From NCBI RefSeq assembly GCF_010731895.1, contig NZ_AP022596.1, positions 3,906,001-3,970,000 on the forward strand: a stretch of DNA of 64,000 nt. The letters run 5' to 3'. How positions within the stretch are numbered: the first letter of the stretch is position 1; each line of letters starts with the position of its first letter. This document shows positions 55,689 to 64,000 of this stretch, in pieces. The notes under the pieces were generated by a model, which worked only from the letters and a program-made list of their open reading frames with translations, was not told the origin of the DNA and made no database searches. The DNA comes from Mycolicibacterium helvum (lineage in GTDB: Bacteria > Actinomycetota > Actinomycetes > Mycobacteriales > Mycobacteriaceae). Made by a program: the position numbers and the translations under genes.

Positions 55689-57101
55689 TCACGTTTCCTT
55701 TGTTGCCAATAGGTAGCTATTAATGTCGTCGTACATGGCCTCAACGTCGGAGCGTTTCGTTTCATCCAAACCTCCCGTTGTCGACCACAACCCTTTCTTG
55801 GCGACCGTAGCGCTTCGTGCTGGCTTGTTGCGGATGTCGTCTGCGGGCAAAAGTACGAAGTGGTACGAGGGAAACCGCTCCGCACTTTTTTCTTTCGCGG
55901 CACTCATATCGGCGTCGAATATTCCGACAACTCGGCTAAAATGTAGCCCTTCAAGCAAGGCGCATATGGTCCCGATGTTGGTGGCCCCTCCTGCGCCCCA
56001 ACCGTAGAATTCACCTTCTAGGATTTTGCCGATTTTCGCGGATATTTTATCGAAATAGACGACGTCCTCTTGACCCTCAGTGATGATGATATTGTCGTCA
56101 AGAAAGAAAACCTCACTAGCATCTAGGCCTAGAGTATGCGGGGTATTATCGCTTCCGAGCTTGAGCATTCCGTCAAGTGCGTCGCGCGGGACTTGTGCAA
56201 GCTGGACGCGGCCCTCTTTATCCTTATAAGCCCGCGCGACCTCTGCTCCTCTTTCTATGTCGCGCCAATTCAAGAAATAGGGGGAATGGGTTGCGTACAC
56301 AATCTGCCGATCTGCCGACAGCTCTGACAGAAGTGAGCGAAGTCGTCTCTGATAATGCGGGTGAAGCGACAATTCCGGTTCATCGATGACGACGACGCTT
56401 TGGGGCTCGGAATCGTAGGTTGCCGAGACTATGACGAATAAGCTTATTATGCCGTCGCCAACACCTTCACTGCTGTGATAAAACTGGGGGCCACCGACGT
56501 CGAATTTCAGAAAATATTGACCACTGTGCATCTGATCGATCGTCCACGCTGGAACGTCGCCCATCACGCGGCCTAGCATTTCGTTGAACTTACTTCGGCT
56601 ACCTTCAGAGTTGATCTTAAATAGTTGTCCTTCGAAAGATTCCAGTGCTTGTGGCCGCGAACGGGGCGTTCGGCGGTGGCTGTAGTACCAGTCTCGATCA
56701 GTCGGGGGTGACTGGCTGAAGTAGGCCTCAAAGCCACGTCGGGACGGGACGACGACGATGTCCGGGTTGACTACATCGCGCTTCGACCACGTTGTTTCCG
56801 ATCCGCCGTGGATAGCTTCTAGGCGGTTTTCCTTTTCTTCGTCACCCACAAATACACAGCGAATTACTAGGTGGTCTGGGTTACGGGCATTGCGCTTCCC
56901 TATGGAAAAGCTGGGCAAGTTATCTTGACTTTTACTCATCGCATCGAATGCTTCAACAATCGTTGACTTCCCGCTATTGTTAGACCCGACTAAAACTGTC
57001 AAGCCGCTACCATGGCGCCCATCGGGTACTGCGAGTCTAAGCGATAGGGGTTCTGAAACGCCACGGAGCCCGTCAATTGTTAACTCCTTTATGTGGGGCA
57101 A
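55689..57101 (-). CDS. OLD-family ATPase with TOPRIM nuclease domain
   Basis: A 470-residue SMC/ABC-type ATPase: Walker A GSNNSGKST near residue 40, signature-like YHSSEGVGDG, Walker B VVVIDEPELSLHP, and the switch His in YATHSPYF. The C-terminal TOPRIM part has IITEGQEDVVYF (Glu) and VGIFDADMSA (Asp-x-Asp). The plan is that of OLD nucleases such as GajA of the Gabija system, which act against phage DNA. The start is TTG at 57101. It is relatively AT-rich and convergent with the Ntn-like gene; no UvrD-like GajB gene is next to it. Confidence 0.88.
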   Translation of the reverse strand: MPHIKELTIDGLRGVSEPLSLRLAVPDGRHGSGLTVLVGSNNSGKSTIVEAFDAMSKSQDNLPSFSIGKRNARNPDHLVIRCVFVGDEEKENRLEAIHGGSETTWSKRDVVNPDIVVVPSRRGFEAYFSQSPPTDRDWYYSHRRTPRSRPQALESFEGQLFKINSEGSRSKFNEMLGRVMGDVPAWTIDQMHSGQYFLKFDVGGPQFYHSSEGVGDGIISLFVIVSATYDSEPQSVVVIDEPELSLHPHYQRRLRSLLSELSADRQIVYATHSPYFLNWRDIERGAEVARAYKDKEGRVQLAQVPRDALDGMLKLGSDNTPHTLGLDASEVFFLDDNIIITEGQEDVVYFDKISAKIGKILEGEFYGWGAGGATNIGTICALLEGLHFSRVVGIFDADMSAAKEKSAERFPSYHFVLLPADDIRNKPARSATVAKKGLWSTTGGLDETKRSDVEAMYDDINSYLLATKET

Positions 57102-57438
57102 GATATTCCCTTACTCCTCGATACCTGAAGGTGGTTGTGGCCAGGCCGCGTACAGCAGGCGACACGCACTGGAGGGTACGAGAACCTCCTCGGCTGTGGG
57201 TTCAATATCACGATCTGTCGTCACCGAAGCGCCCTCGTTCCCGTACGGGAACATCAACATGCGGGTTAATGGCGGTTTGGGCGCGACAGAGCGTGGATCC
57301 AGAAGTCGCGAACTCGTTTGGCGAACCCAACATAAATCGGCTTACCGCGAACGCGCGGCTTGTCCTTGATTATTAGGGTTTACGGTGTCGTGGACCTTTC
57401 AGAGGCCTGGCGGCCTTAATCCGACCCCGAAGCCGCTC
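57102..57438. other. 337-bp gap between the OLD gene and the antitoxin gene
   Basis: It should contain the promoter of the minus-strand OLD gene, although I could not pick a convincing -35/-10 pair. Open frames here on the plus strand lack family resemblance. No repeat or RNA gene was recognised. Confidence 0.4.
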
Positions 57439-57771
57439 TCAAGCAGTCAGTTCGACAGTGTCATCACCGAACTCGGCGACGACGCGCAACTGCCCGCCAA
57501 GCGCGGCGACATAAGCCTGAAGCGTGCCCAACTCGGTGTGCGACAAGTCCCCGCTCTCAAGCTTCGAAACGCGAGCCTGTGAGACACCCATCAAGGCCGC
57601 GACGTCGGCTTGGCGGGAGTGCCCCAGCGCCTTGCGGATCTCGGCCAGACGGTGCGCCTGGACGGCCTCACGCATCTCCTCGCGCGCCGCACTGGCCCGC
57701 TCGGCATCCAGTGCACCCTGCGCGATCGCATCCGCGCGAATGTCCCGCCAGTTGCGCGCCATGGTCATCAC
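57439..57771 (-). CDS. HigA-type antitoxin (XRE helix-turn-helix)
   Basis: A 110-residue antitoxin. The DNA-binding motif is RQADVAALMGVSQARVSKLE, followed by the C-terminal segment LGTLQAYVAALGGQLRVVAEF that is typical of this group. It closely resembles, from memory, M. tuberculosis Rv3183. The ATG overlaps the toxin stop by 4 bp (ATGA). Toxin first, antitoxin second is the HigBA order. It should repress its own promoter at the inverted repeat 58125-58142. Confidence 0.9.
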   Translation of the reverse strand: MMTMARNWRDIRADAIAQGALDAERASAAREEMREAVQAHRLAEIRKALGHSRQADVAALMGVSQARVSKLESGDLSHTELGTLQAYVAALGGQLRVVAEFGDDTVELTA

Positions 57772-58121
57772 CCTCCGTGCTCGGTCGCCAGCCAGCTCTC
57801 GAAGCGTGCGTCCGCGATCGGAATGTTCTTGTCGTACCAGTGCTTCCAGTCGTCTGCCTTATCGCCACCCAGCAGCAGGACCGCCTGCCGCGCCGGGTCG
57901 AAGATGAACAGGACGCGGATGCTGGTGCCAGCCGGGCGCAGCTCCTTCATGCTGTGAAACTTCGAGCCGTTCACCTTGTCGACGATCGGCCGGCCCAGTG
58001 TCGGCCCCTCCAGCTCCAACAGGTCGATGGCACCGGTGACCGCCGCCATCACGTCCCTTTCGAGCGTGAAGAACCACTCTTCGACTTCGTCGAGCAGGAT
58101 CACGTCCCAACGCTTCGACAT
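57768..58121 (-). CDS. HigB/RelE-type toxin
   Basis: A 117-residue protein of the RelE/HigB (Gp49-like) superfamily: N-terminal helix EVEEWFFTLERDVMAAV, then KFHSMKELRPAGTSIRVLFIFDP and the C-terminal KADDWKHWYDKNIPIA. Such toxins cut mRNA on the ribosome. Rv3182 is the matching relative. It starts 11 bp after the integrase stop on the same strand, so it can be read from the xis-int transcript as well as from its own promoter. Confidence 0.9.
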   Translation of the reverse strand: MSKRWDVILLDEVEEWFFTLERDVMAAVTGAIDLLELEGPTLGRPIVDKVNGSKFHSMKELRPAGTSIRVLFIFDPARQAVLLLGGDKADDWKHWYDKNIPIADARFESWLATEHGG

Positions 58122-58124
58122 CAG

Positions 58125-58142
58125 TATAACCTCTACGTTATA
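58125..58142. promoter_or_regulatory. Palindromic operator of the toxin-antitoxin genes
   Basis: TATAAC and GTTATA flank the 6-bp spacer CTCTAC, a perfect inverted repeat 3 bp before the toxin ATG and overlapping the integrase stop codon. Read on the minus strand TATACT also fits a -10. A HigA dimer is the likely ligand. Confidence 0.6.
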
Positions 58143-59494
58143 TTGTGCGGAGGTAGATTGGCCGGCGCCTCGTCGCCGTCGGTCCAGCTGTCACCGAGCA
58201 GGAACGCGGCTGCCTGCTCGGCCGCTTCGCTATCGTCGTTGTCGAGGACGTGGGCGTAGGTCTCCAGGAAGAAGCCGATGTTCGCGTGCCCGATGCGCTC
58301 GCTGACGATCTTCGGGCTCACCCCGGCCCGCAACGCGCCGGTGGCGTACGTGTGGCGAAGATCGTGAAACGTGATGCGGGACAACCCAGCCCTGGCCGTC
58401 AAGCGTTCGAAGCGCTGGCGGATCGAATCCGGGTGTGGAGGACGTCCGTCGGGGTAGGTGAACACGAAGTCACCCGGGTGGTAAGCGTCGCCGAAGAACT
58501 CCCGCTCAGTGTCCTGTTGGGCGCGCCAGCGCCGCAGGGCGCCCACCGTCGTCTTGTCGATGGAGATGGTCTGGTCGGCGTTGCGGGTCTTTCCGCCCGC
58601 CTTGTCCACGACTTGGCCGCCGACGACAACCCGGTTGTCGTGCACGGTCACCTTTCCCGCGTCTAGATCGACCGCCGACCATTTGAGCCCGCAGATCTGG
58701 CCACGTCGGATCCCGGTGGTCAACTCCAGGAGGAACAATGTGGCAAAGCGGTCCTCGCGCACCGAGGCCAGGAAGGTCCGGATCTCCTCGGGTTTCCACA
58801 CGTGCCGGCGGGTTCGCGGGTTGCGGGGCGGCTTGACGTTGCTCGCCGGGTTCTCGGGGATGTACTTCCAGGCGACGGCATCGGCGAGTGCCCGGTGCAG
58901 GAACGAATGAATGTTGCGGACGGTCTTGGGGGCCAGGCCTTGCGTGAGGGTCCGGGGAGTCAGGCCCGCCTTGTAGCGCCGGACGGCGTCACGCGCGGCG
59001 TGGATGGAGGTACCGCACGCCGTCGACAGCTCGCGAGGTGTCGGTGGCGGCTTGCCGCTGGCGGCCAGCTTCGCCCAATGGGTGTACATCACCGCGTCGT
59101 TGTTCGGTTTCACCCGGCCCTTGGCCAGCAGCATCGCGTAAAACCGCAGCAGCACCGGCCCATTGAGCGCCTGAAGCCGCTCGCCGCCGACGTGGGGGAT
59201 GACGTACCACCGGGCATAGTCGCTCCAGCTGCGCCACGTGGAGGCGTCAAGCGCCGGTTGCACCGCCGTCAGCCAGTCGGTGACGAACTCGCCGACTGTC
59301 TGTTGCGACGGCCGCACGATCCGATTGCGGTCGGCATCGCGCATCGCCTCGCGGCAGGCCTCCCACGCGTCGCGCTCGGTGTCGTGGCCACCCTTGGTCA
59401 CCCACGGGAACTGGCCGGTCGAGGGATCTCGCTGCGGCAGCCGAAACTTGTAGTACCACTTCGCGCCCCGCCGATACACCGAGCCCTTCATCAC
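58133..59494 (-). CDS. int: Tyrosine recombinase integrase
   Basis: A 453-residue phage-type integrase. An N-terminal arm-binding region (YRRGAKWYYKFRLPQ) and SAM-like core-binding region precede the catalytic domain. Catalytic residues are Arg in TTGIRRGQICGLKW, His-x-x-Arg in HDLRHTYATGAL, His in IGHANIG and the nucleophile Tyr in LETYAHV. GTG at 59494 overlaps the stop of the excisionase-like gene, so the two are coupled. It points toward the tRNA attachment site 3.8 kb away. Confidence 0.93.
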   Translation of the reverse strand: MMKGSVYRRGAKWYYKFRLPQRDPSTGQFPWVTKGGHDTERDAWEACREAMRDADRNRIVRPSQQTVGEFVTDWLTAVQPALDASTWRSWSDYARWYVIPHVGGERLQALNGPVLLRFYAMLLAKGRVKPNNDAVMYTHWAKLAASGKPPPTPRELSTACGTSIHAARDAVRRYKAGLTPRTLTQGLAPKTVRNIHSFLHRALADAVAWKYIPENPASNVKPPRNPRTRRHVWKPEEIRTFLASVREDRFATLFLLELTTGIRRGQICGLKWSAVDLDAGKVTVHDNRVVVGGQVVDKAGGKTRNADQTISIDKTTVGALRRWRAQQDTEREFFGDAYHPGDFVFTYPDGRPPHPDSIRQRFERLTARAGLSRITFHDLRHTYATGALRAGVSPKIVSERIGHANIGFFLETYAHVLDNDDSEAAEQAAAFLLGDSWTDGDEAPANLPPHNIT

Positions 59495-59658
59495 GCTCCC
59501 AACTCGCGCAGGCCTGCGGTTACCACGTAAATGCGTCCGCCGAGCCGACGGACCGGCAGCTCGCCAGAGTGGACGAGCCGGTAGGCCGCAGCACGACTGA
59601 TTCCCAGAAGCTTCGCCGCGTGCGGTACCGCGAGGAGCAGGGGAAGATCGCTGAACAC
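59491..59658 (-). CDS. xis: Excisionase-like helix-turn-helix protein
   Basis: A 55-residue MerR-like excisionase/HTH_17 protein: LLLAVPHAAKLLGISRAAAY, then RLVHSGELPVRRLGGRIYV, the winged-helix layout in which the last strand reads the minor groove. GTG at 59658 with GGAAGA 4 bp upstream is used; TTG at 59670 with AGAGG further up is possible. The stop overlaps the integrase start. Together they control excision of the element. Confidence 0.85.
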   Translation of the reverse strand: MFSDLPLLLAVPHAAKLLGISRAAAYRLVHSGELPVRRLGGRIYVVTAGLRELGA

Positions 59659-59851
59659 GTTATCTTCCAATGTAATTCACCACCTCTCACTGTGTCGATC
59701 GATTGACCAAGAACCCTGGCATCTGTGGATGGCGCGCGAGTTGGTGAAGAGCTGCGGTCGAGCGGTAGCCAGGGCGCTGGCACCGAGTCGGCGAGCGCCA
59801 CCACCGTGGCGTGAAGTGGACCCCGCAGTCACCGGCATAACTGACAGCTAA

Positions 59852-60232
59852 ATGCGCTCGGCACCGCTATGCGATGGTCAAATGAAAACGATTCGCGGCT
59901 CACGAATTGGCGCAATTTGGCCTGAGACGCGATGGAACTCTATGCAACAGGTCTTCGATCGACTCAGATCAACTCGCGCCGCTTTTTCGGTCGGCTTTGA
60001 GGCATCCACTGCGAAACCGATAGCGGAGCGGCGCGATCACCAATTGCGACGAATGTGGACGAAGGCTGAGCGGCCCTATGCCGACGCGTTCTGGATGCGC
60101 ATCGACGCCCTGTCGGAGCGCTACGGCGGCGACGGGCTGTCGGTGGTGATGGCGATGTCGCCGAACGCCGCGCGGCCGCTCGTCGGTTCCGTTGCGCGTG
60201 TGGGTCGGGGCGTACTTGGCACCGCACACTGA
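59852..60232 (+). CDS. Hypothetical protein of the element
   Basis: A possible protein of 126 residues or less (ATGs at 59852, 59882 and 59942). The middle (RMWTKAERPYADAFWMRIDAL, SERYGGDGLSVVMAMS) shows codon use like real genes. The first 40 codons and the end look poorer. No family is recognised and there is no clear ribosome site. It may be a decayed gene. The flanking stretches 59659-59851 and 60233-60563 hold nothing else that I recognise. Confidence 0.35.
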   Translation: MRSAPLCDGQMKTIRGSRIGAIWPETRWNSMQQVFDRLRSTRAAFSVGFEASTAKPIAERRDHQLRRMWTKAERPYADAFWMRIDALSERYGGDGLSVVMAMSPNAARPLVGSVARVGRGVLGTAH

Positions 60233-60563
60233 TGCTTTCGCCCGGTCGTCTCCGGCGTAGTGGGCACCCGCAAGTGTCACGTTGGCCTTCGCTCAGCGGA
60301 GGGCTTAGTTCGACGCGATGCCTCGTACGGCTTCGAGCAATTCCGTGCGATCGATTCGACGCGCGTAGCGCCATCCGGGCGCGGTGACGTTCGACGCCGC
60401 GGCACCACCTCGCGTACCTCCGCGACTACCGTCGCCCACCTCTTCACCACATACCTGTAGTCTCAACCATCTCAACATATTCCATCTGTTGCCGCTGCTT
60501 CTCCAAACGCATTGTCTGACAGAGCAACTCACAAAAAATATCAGATTTCCCTATGGCACATTT

Positions 60564-60607
60564 GCACAAGGGTGTGCGAGATTGGCGGTAGCGAACGTTG
60601 CGTTCGC
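60564..60607 (+). other. Two hairpins just upstream of the relaxase gene (candidate oriT)
   Basis: GCACA-AGGG-TGTGC (60564-60577) and GCGAACG-TTG-CGTTCGC (60591-60607) lie 52-95 bp before the relaxase start, in a locally AT-rich stretch. MobF relaxases nick at an oriT next to their own gene, usually beside inverted repeats. The nic site cannot be placed from sequence alone. Confidence 0.4.
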
Positions 60608-60658
60608 CGCCCGGCGGTATTGAGCCCTGGGCGATCTCGGGTTCGAGAGGTGATCGAC

Positions 60659-63448
60659 ATGCTGACGATTGCCAAGCTGTCGGCCTGGTCGATCAACTAC
60701 TACAACGAGACCGCCCGCGCGGCTATCGACGCGCAGAAGGCCGGCGGCGGGCTGGGGGAGTACTACTCCGAACACGACACCCGGACACCGGTTTGGTTAT
60801 GCGCAGGGGACGGCCGCCGCGCGGCCGAACTGGTCGGATTATCGGACCTCGACCGGGCGGGTGGAGAGGCCGAAACCGACACCGTGGAGCGGTGGTTAGT
60901 GGGCGGAGAATCACCCAACGGCACGACGGGTCGTGGCTTCCGAAACGGTAGTGTGCATGGCTTCGATCTGACGTTCTGCGCGCCGAAGTCGGTGTCGCTG
61001 ATCCGCGCAATCCGGGCCGACGACGTCACCGAGAAGGCGATCGCGGACGCCCACACGACCGCAATTTTCGAGGCGATGGAATACCTTGCGAGCCATGCCG
61101 GATACACCCGGGTCCACAATCCGACAACGGCGAAGAAGGACCTCGTTCGGCTGCCCGGTTTGGTGGGGATCGCATACCAACATGAGACCTCGCGGTCGGG
61201 TGATCCGCACCTGCACACCCACGTCATCGTGCCCAACCGCCAAGCCCGCGGCGACGGTCGATTGGTGTCGATCGATGGCACGTCGCTCTATCACGAAGCC
61301 AAGGCCGCCGGCATCATCTATCAGGCCACGCTGCGCCGCGAACTGCATCGATCGTTGGGTTACGAATGGCTGCCTGTCGACCCGTCAACGGGCATGGCGG
61401 AGGTCGCCGGCATCGACCCGAACAGCATCACGGCGTGGTCCCAGCGGTCTTCTCAACTGCGAGAGTGGGCCGCGGTAAATCTTGCGGTAAACGCGAGCGG
61501 CGGGCCGACGGCATCCCAGCTCGCAACGGCTCAAAAGGCCACCCGTCCAAGCAAGCCCGAAGAACTCGCGTGGACAGAGTTGCGGGCCGGATGGCGCACC
61601 GACGAGCGCGGCGTGCGCATCGATTCTGCGGCGCACCGCCGGGCCCGCCGCGACCGTCTAGCCACGAGCGGGCCGCGGTTCGACCGGCACCGGATCGTCG
61701 ATGCCGCCGCCATGATCGAGAAGGCCGCGTTCAGCCGCGCTGATCTCGTCGAGGTCGTCGGCGCTCAGTTGCCATTCGACACCGCACGCTCACCGCGCGA
61801 ACTGGTCGAGGAAGCGGTCGGCGAGATCGCGGTACGGCTGACCACCCCACGCGAGGCGCATCAGCGCGAAGGTCACGAGCGGTTCACGCTCGATCTGATC
61901 TTGGCCGAAGAAGCCGCAGTGCTCGATCTCGTCGATGCCCACGACCCGCGGTCAATCCTGTGGGGTCTGCCTGACGACATCGACGGGCTATCGCCGGATC
62001 AGCAACGCGCAGTTGTAAATATCGGCGTCTCACCGTGGTTGGTGCAGCCACTGAGCGCGCCTGCCGGGGCTGGCAAGACGACGTCAATGCGGGCTCTGGT
62101 AGCGATGGCTCGTCGCCGCCGAAGCGGGCGAGTGATCGTGTTGGCGCCGACAGGCAACGCCGTCGATGTCGCGGTCCGCGAAGGCGCCGGAGACGTGGGC
62201 TACACCATCGCCAAAGCGCTGCGCGACATCGACAATCACAGCCTGACCCTCAGACATACCGACCTCGTCATTGTCGACGAAGCAGGCATGGTCGGCACCG
62301 ACGATCTGCGACGCCTGCTCACTGCGACCACGGTCGCGGGGGCCAAGATAGTTTTAGTCGGCGATCAACACCAGCTCGCCCCGGTGAAGGCCCGCGGCGG
62401 CATGTTCGCGCAGCTCTGCTCCGACCTGCCGTGGACGCAGAAGCTGTCGGAAGTGTGGCGGATGCGCGACCGAGAAGAGCGCAGTGCATCCCTTGCGCTG
62501 CGCGATGGGGGACCGGCCCCGGTGCGCCGCGCGATTGAGTGGTATCGCAAGAAGGGCCGTCTGCATGCCGGAGACGAAATCGCCATGGCCAGCGCTGCTT
62601 TGGCAGCGTATCGACGGGACATCGCAGCGGGCAAAGATAGCCTGCTCGTGTGTGACACCAGGGAGATGGCCGACGCCCTGAACCAACGCATCCACAACGA
62701 CACCATCGGCCCGAACGCGCCAAAGGTGACCGCTGCACGTGGTCATCAGATTTCCGTTGGCGACCTGATCATTAGCCGCCGCAACGAAACCGCGATCAGC
62801 GTCTTGCATGCAACGGACAGCACCCAACATGCCGACCCGGTGCGCAATGGAAATCGGTGGCGCGTCTACGCCATCGACCCTGCCAAACAGCGCATCGCGG
62901 CGCGCCGCGTCAGTGACGGTGCCCGCACCGTCTTCACCGGCGACTACCTACGCGACCACATCGCCCCCGGCTACGCCGTCACTGTCCACTCCGCACAAGG
63001 TGCCACCGCCGAGACCACCCACGCCGTGGTGAACAAAAACACCACCCGTGCAGTGTTCTACGTTGCCATGAGTCGAGGACGCCAGGCCAACGCTGCATAT
63101 CTCACCGAGCAGCTCGGCGGCGACCAGAAGGCAGGTCACTACTCGCAACCCGAGCCCAACAATGCGTCTCGTGACTCGAGTCGACATGCGGCCCAACTCG
63201 TTCGCGGAGTCGTTTCCAACGACAGAGATCAAGCCCGCACTGCCCATGACATCGCAGCGCAGGCGCTTGGCAACTCGGCGGGTTGCGGCCGCGTTTCTGC
63301 ACTACAGTCTCGCCGACTTCGGCAGATCACTGACCGCAGGATCGCGCTACAGGACTGGCGGCGCGGGCATTCGGGAGTCGCAGACAAGCTAAATCGCGGG
63401 AAGTGCCAGAGCCGGCAAGCGGGACTCGACGACGTAGTCGAACTCTAG
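60659..63448 (+). CDS. MobF-family relaxase-helicase (TrwC/TraA-like)
   Basis: A 929-residue conjugative relaxase. The N-terminal TrwC domain has candidate nicking tyrosines Y14/Y15 and Y35/Y36 and the metal triad in DPHLHTHV (H184, H186, H188). The RecD-like helicase follows: [12 protein letters not shown] near residue 467, [20 protein letters not shown], then [12 protein letters not shown] and YVAMSRGR. The start ATG 60659 is preferred because GAGAGG lies 8 bp upstream; GTG 60650 is in frame. No coupling protein or type IV secretion genes are visible, so the element may be mobilisable only, or these genes lie beyond the window. Confidence 0.92.
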   Translation: MLTIAKLSAWSINYYNETARAAIDAQKAGGGLGEYYSEHDTRTPVWLCAGDGRRAAELVGLSDLDRAGGEAETDTVERWLVGGESPNGTTGRGFRNGSVHGFDLTFCAPKSVSLIRAIRADDVTEKAIADAHTTAIFEAMEYLASHAGYTRVHNPTTAKKDLVRLPGLVGIAYQHETSRSGDPHLHTHVIVPNRQARGDGRLVSIDGTSLYHEAKAAGIIYQATLRRELHRSLGYEWLPVDPSTGMAEVAGIDPNSITAWSQRSSQLREWAAVNLAVNASGGPTASQLATAQKATRPSKPEELAWTELRAGWRTDERGVRIDSAAHRRARRDRLATSGPRFDRHRIVDAAAMIEKAAFSRADLVEVVGAQLPFDTARSPRELVEEAVGEIAVRLTTPREAHQREGHERFTLDLILAEEAAVLDLVDAHDPRSILWGLPDDIDGLSPDQQRAVVNIGVSPWLVQPLSAPAGAGKTTSMRALVAMARRRRSGRVIVLAPTGNAVDVAVREGAGDVGYTIAKALRDIDNHSLTLRHTDLVIVDEAGMVGTDDLRRLLTATTVAGAKIVLVGDQHQLAPVKARGGMFAQLCSDLPWTQKLSEVWRMRDREERSASLALRDGGPAPVRRAIEWYRKKGRLHAGDEIAMASAALAAYRRDIAAGKDSLLVCDTREMADALNQRIHNDTIGPNAPKVTAARGHQISVGDLIISRRNETAISVLHATDSTQHADPVRNGNRWRVYAIDPAKQRIAARRVSDGARTVFTGDYLRDHIAPGYAVTVHSAQGATAETTHAVVNKNTTRAVFYVAMSRGRQANAAYLTEQLGGDQKAGHYSQPEPNNASRDSSRHAAQLVRGVVSNDRDQARTAHDIAAQALGNSAGCGRVSALQSRRLRQITDRRIALQDWRRGHSGVADKLNRGKCQSRQAGLDDVVEL

Positions 63449-63477
63449 ACCCGGCATTCGAACGAGGACACAGCAGC

Positions 63478-63612
63478 ATGAGCTCCTCAGCCGATGACAA
63501 AAGGCGTCCGTCTGCTGCCGCTCCCATCCGCCGGTACAACATTTGCGAGATGTTCCTTGAGAGCGGAACGGTGATCCGCCGGAGCTGTGAGAACTTTCTC
63601 TACTGGTATTAA
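63478..63612 (+). CDS. Short hypothetical ORF after the relaxase
   Basis: A 44-codon frame (MSSSADDKRRPSAAAPIRRY...) with GAGGA 9 bp before its ATG and 29 bp after the relaxase stop. It could be a truncated second gene of the mobilisation operon; the C-terminal part (NICEMFLESGTVIRRSCENF) does not resemble a known family. Confidence is low because of its size. Confidence 0.3.
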   Translation: MSSSADDKRRPSAAAPIRRYNICEMFLESGTVIRRSCENFLYWY

Positions 63613-63876
63613 AGGAGGACCGGCGTTCTGCGGTCTTTGAGTGCTGGTGCGTCGGTAGGGTCCGCGTCCGGACGGGTGCTGTCTGACTCGTATCTTGACC
63701 GCCCACGAGCGTTGTTGTGCGCCTGCAATTTCCAGATTCATCGACTGCATCCGGTTCGGCGCGGAACCGCCGGACGGAGTGACCTAATAGGACCGCGACC
63801 AAGCATCCCGTACCAGTATCGTCCCCGCCCGGCGGCTCTGCCCATCCCAGAAGGTCCAGTTACAGGAAGGGCTGCA

Positions 63877-63951
63877 ATGGAATCCACCATCGCCGTATCA
63901 AGCCAACCACAGGTAACTGTGGGTGTCGACACGCATAAGCAGGTTCTTTGA
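63877..63951 (+). pseudogene. IS110-family transposase, N-terminal fragment
   Basis: MESTIAVSSQPQVTVGVDTHK matches the beginning of IS110-type DEDD transposases, including the first catalytic Asp in GVDTHK. After the Lys codon at 63937-63939 the homology stops and a TGA follows at 63949-63951. The remaining transposase is missing here. The 260 bp upstream (63613-63876) may include the IS left end but shows no inverted repeat, as usual for this family. Confidence 0.75.
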
Positions 63952-64000
63952 TTTTCCTTCGGCGGTGCGCCGCGCCATGTAGTCGCGGGTGGGTTGGTGG
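63898..64000 (-). pseudogene. Second IS110-family transposase, C-terminal fragment, inverted
   Basis: On the minus strand the frame entering from the right edge reads HQPTRDYMARRTAEGKSK, the C-terminal pattern of IS110 transposases. It then runs into the antisense of the first fragment (NLLMRVDTHSYLWLA) and stops at 63898. The normal terminal segment after GKSK is missing. The junction between the two fragments lies in 63940-63945. Confidence 0.65.

Noticed and set aside
55689..57101. Complete Gabija system
   Set aside because: The GajA-like gene is present but no UvrD-like GajB gene adjoins it; the UvrD-type genes of the window are core adnAB and uvrD2.
57077..57376. A 99-codon frame between the OLD and antitoxin genes
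   Set aside because: Low-quality composition, overlaps the OLD promoter region, no family.

Overview
The window is a high-GC mycobacterial chromosome segment, most likely from a rapidly growing non-tuberculous mycobacterium (Mycolicibacterium type). Mycobacterial hallmarks include whiB1, whiB7, sigH-rshA, adnAB, fasR, moeZ, mycoredoxin, uvrD2 and the 24-residue ribosomal protein bL37. Gene order from 1 to about 53.5 kb matches, from memory, the M. tuberculosis block Rv3232c to Rv3193c read in reverse, with a few extra genes (an aldo/keto reductase, an aldehyde dehydrogenase, two SYTG-repeat secreted proteins, a DUF1254 lipoprotein and tpx). Rv numbers are recollections, not search results.

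Layout of the core. 1-3.8 kb: polyphosphate kinase 2 and a two-gene acyl desaturase system (ferredoxin-type reductase plus DesA3-like desaturase), each gene preceded by the same double palindrome. 3.8-10.8 kb: AKR, rsgA-aroA, a SRAP protein, ALDH, SDR and YbaK. 10.8-14.5 kb: stress and signalling cluster (sigH-rshA, bL37, biotinyl-domain protein, pdtaS, whiB1). 14.5-20.8 kb: lipid kinase, small membrane proteins, GNAT, entC, a histidine phosphatase and a ParA-like ATPase. 20.8-29.4 kb: rhlE, ferritin-like protein, fasR, a secreted zincin, moeZ, alkyltransferase-like protein and a lipV-type hydrolase. 29.5-40.8 kb: DNA repair (adnA-adnB, uvrD2) with a K+ channel, nudC and mycoredoxin. 40.8-53.5 kb: secreted repeat proteins, tpx, whiB7 with its attenuator leader, an ABC1 kinase, a zinc protease-like protein, a PDZ-Lon protease, a UPF0182 giant membrane protein and RNase Z.

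From the initiator tRNA-Met (54,304-54,380) onward the sequence becomes accessory. A mobile element, probably integrated at the tRNA 3' end, runs past the right edge of the window. It carries xis-int coupled to a HigBA-type toxin-antitoxin pair, a MobF relaxase-helicase with hairpins just upstream (candidate oriT), and ends in fused fragments of IS110-family transposases. Between the tRNA and the integrase lies a relatively AT-rich convergent pair: a small proteasome/HslV-like Ntn-hydrolase candidate whose Thr follows directly after the start codon, and an OLD-family ATPase-TOPRIM nuclease. I consider this pair the best candidate for an undescribed defence or conflict module.

Smaller points of interest: a promoter and long-isoform start for sigH, an attenuator before whiB7, a CRP-like site before whiB1, and a roughly 25-30-bp repeat dispersed through the core, two copies of which lie in frame inside the lipid kinase gene.
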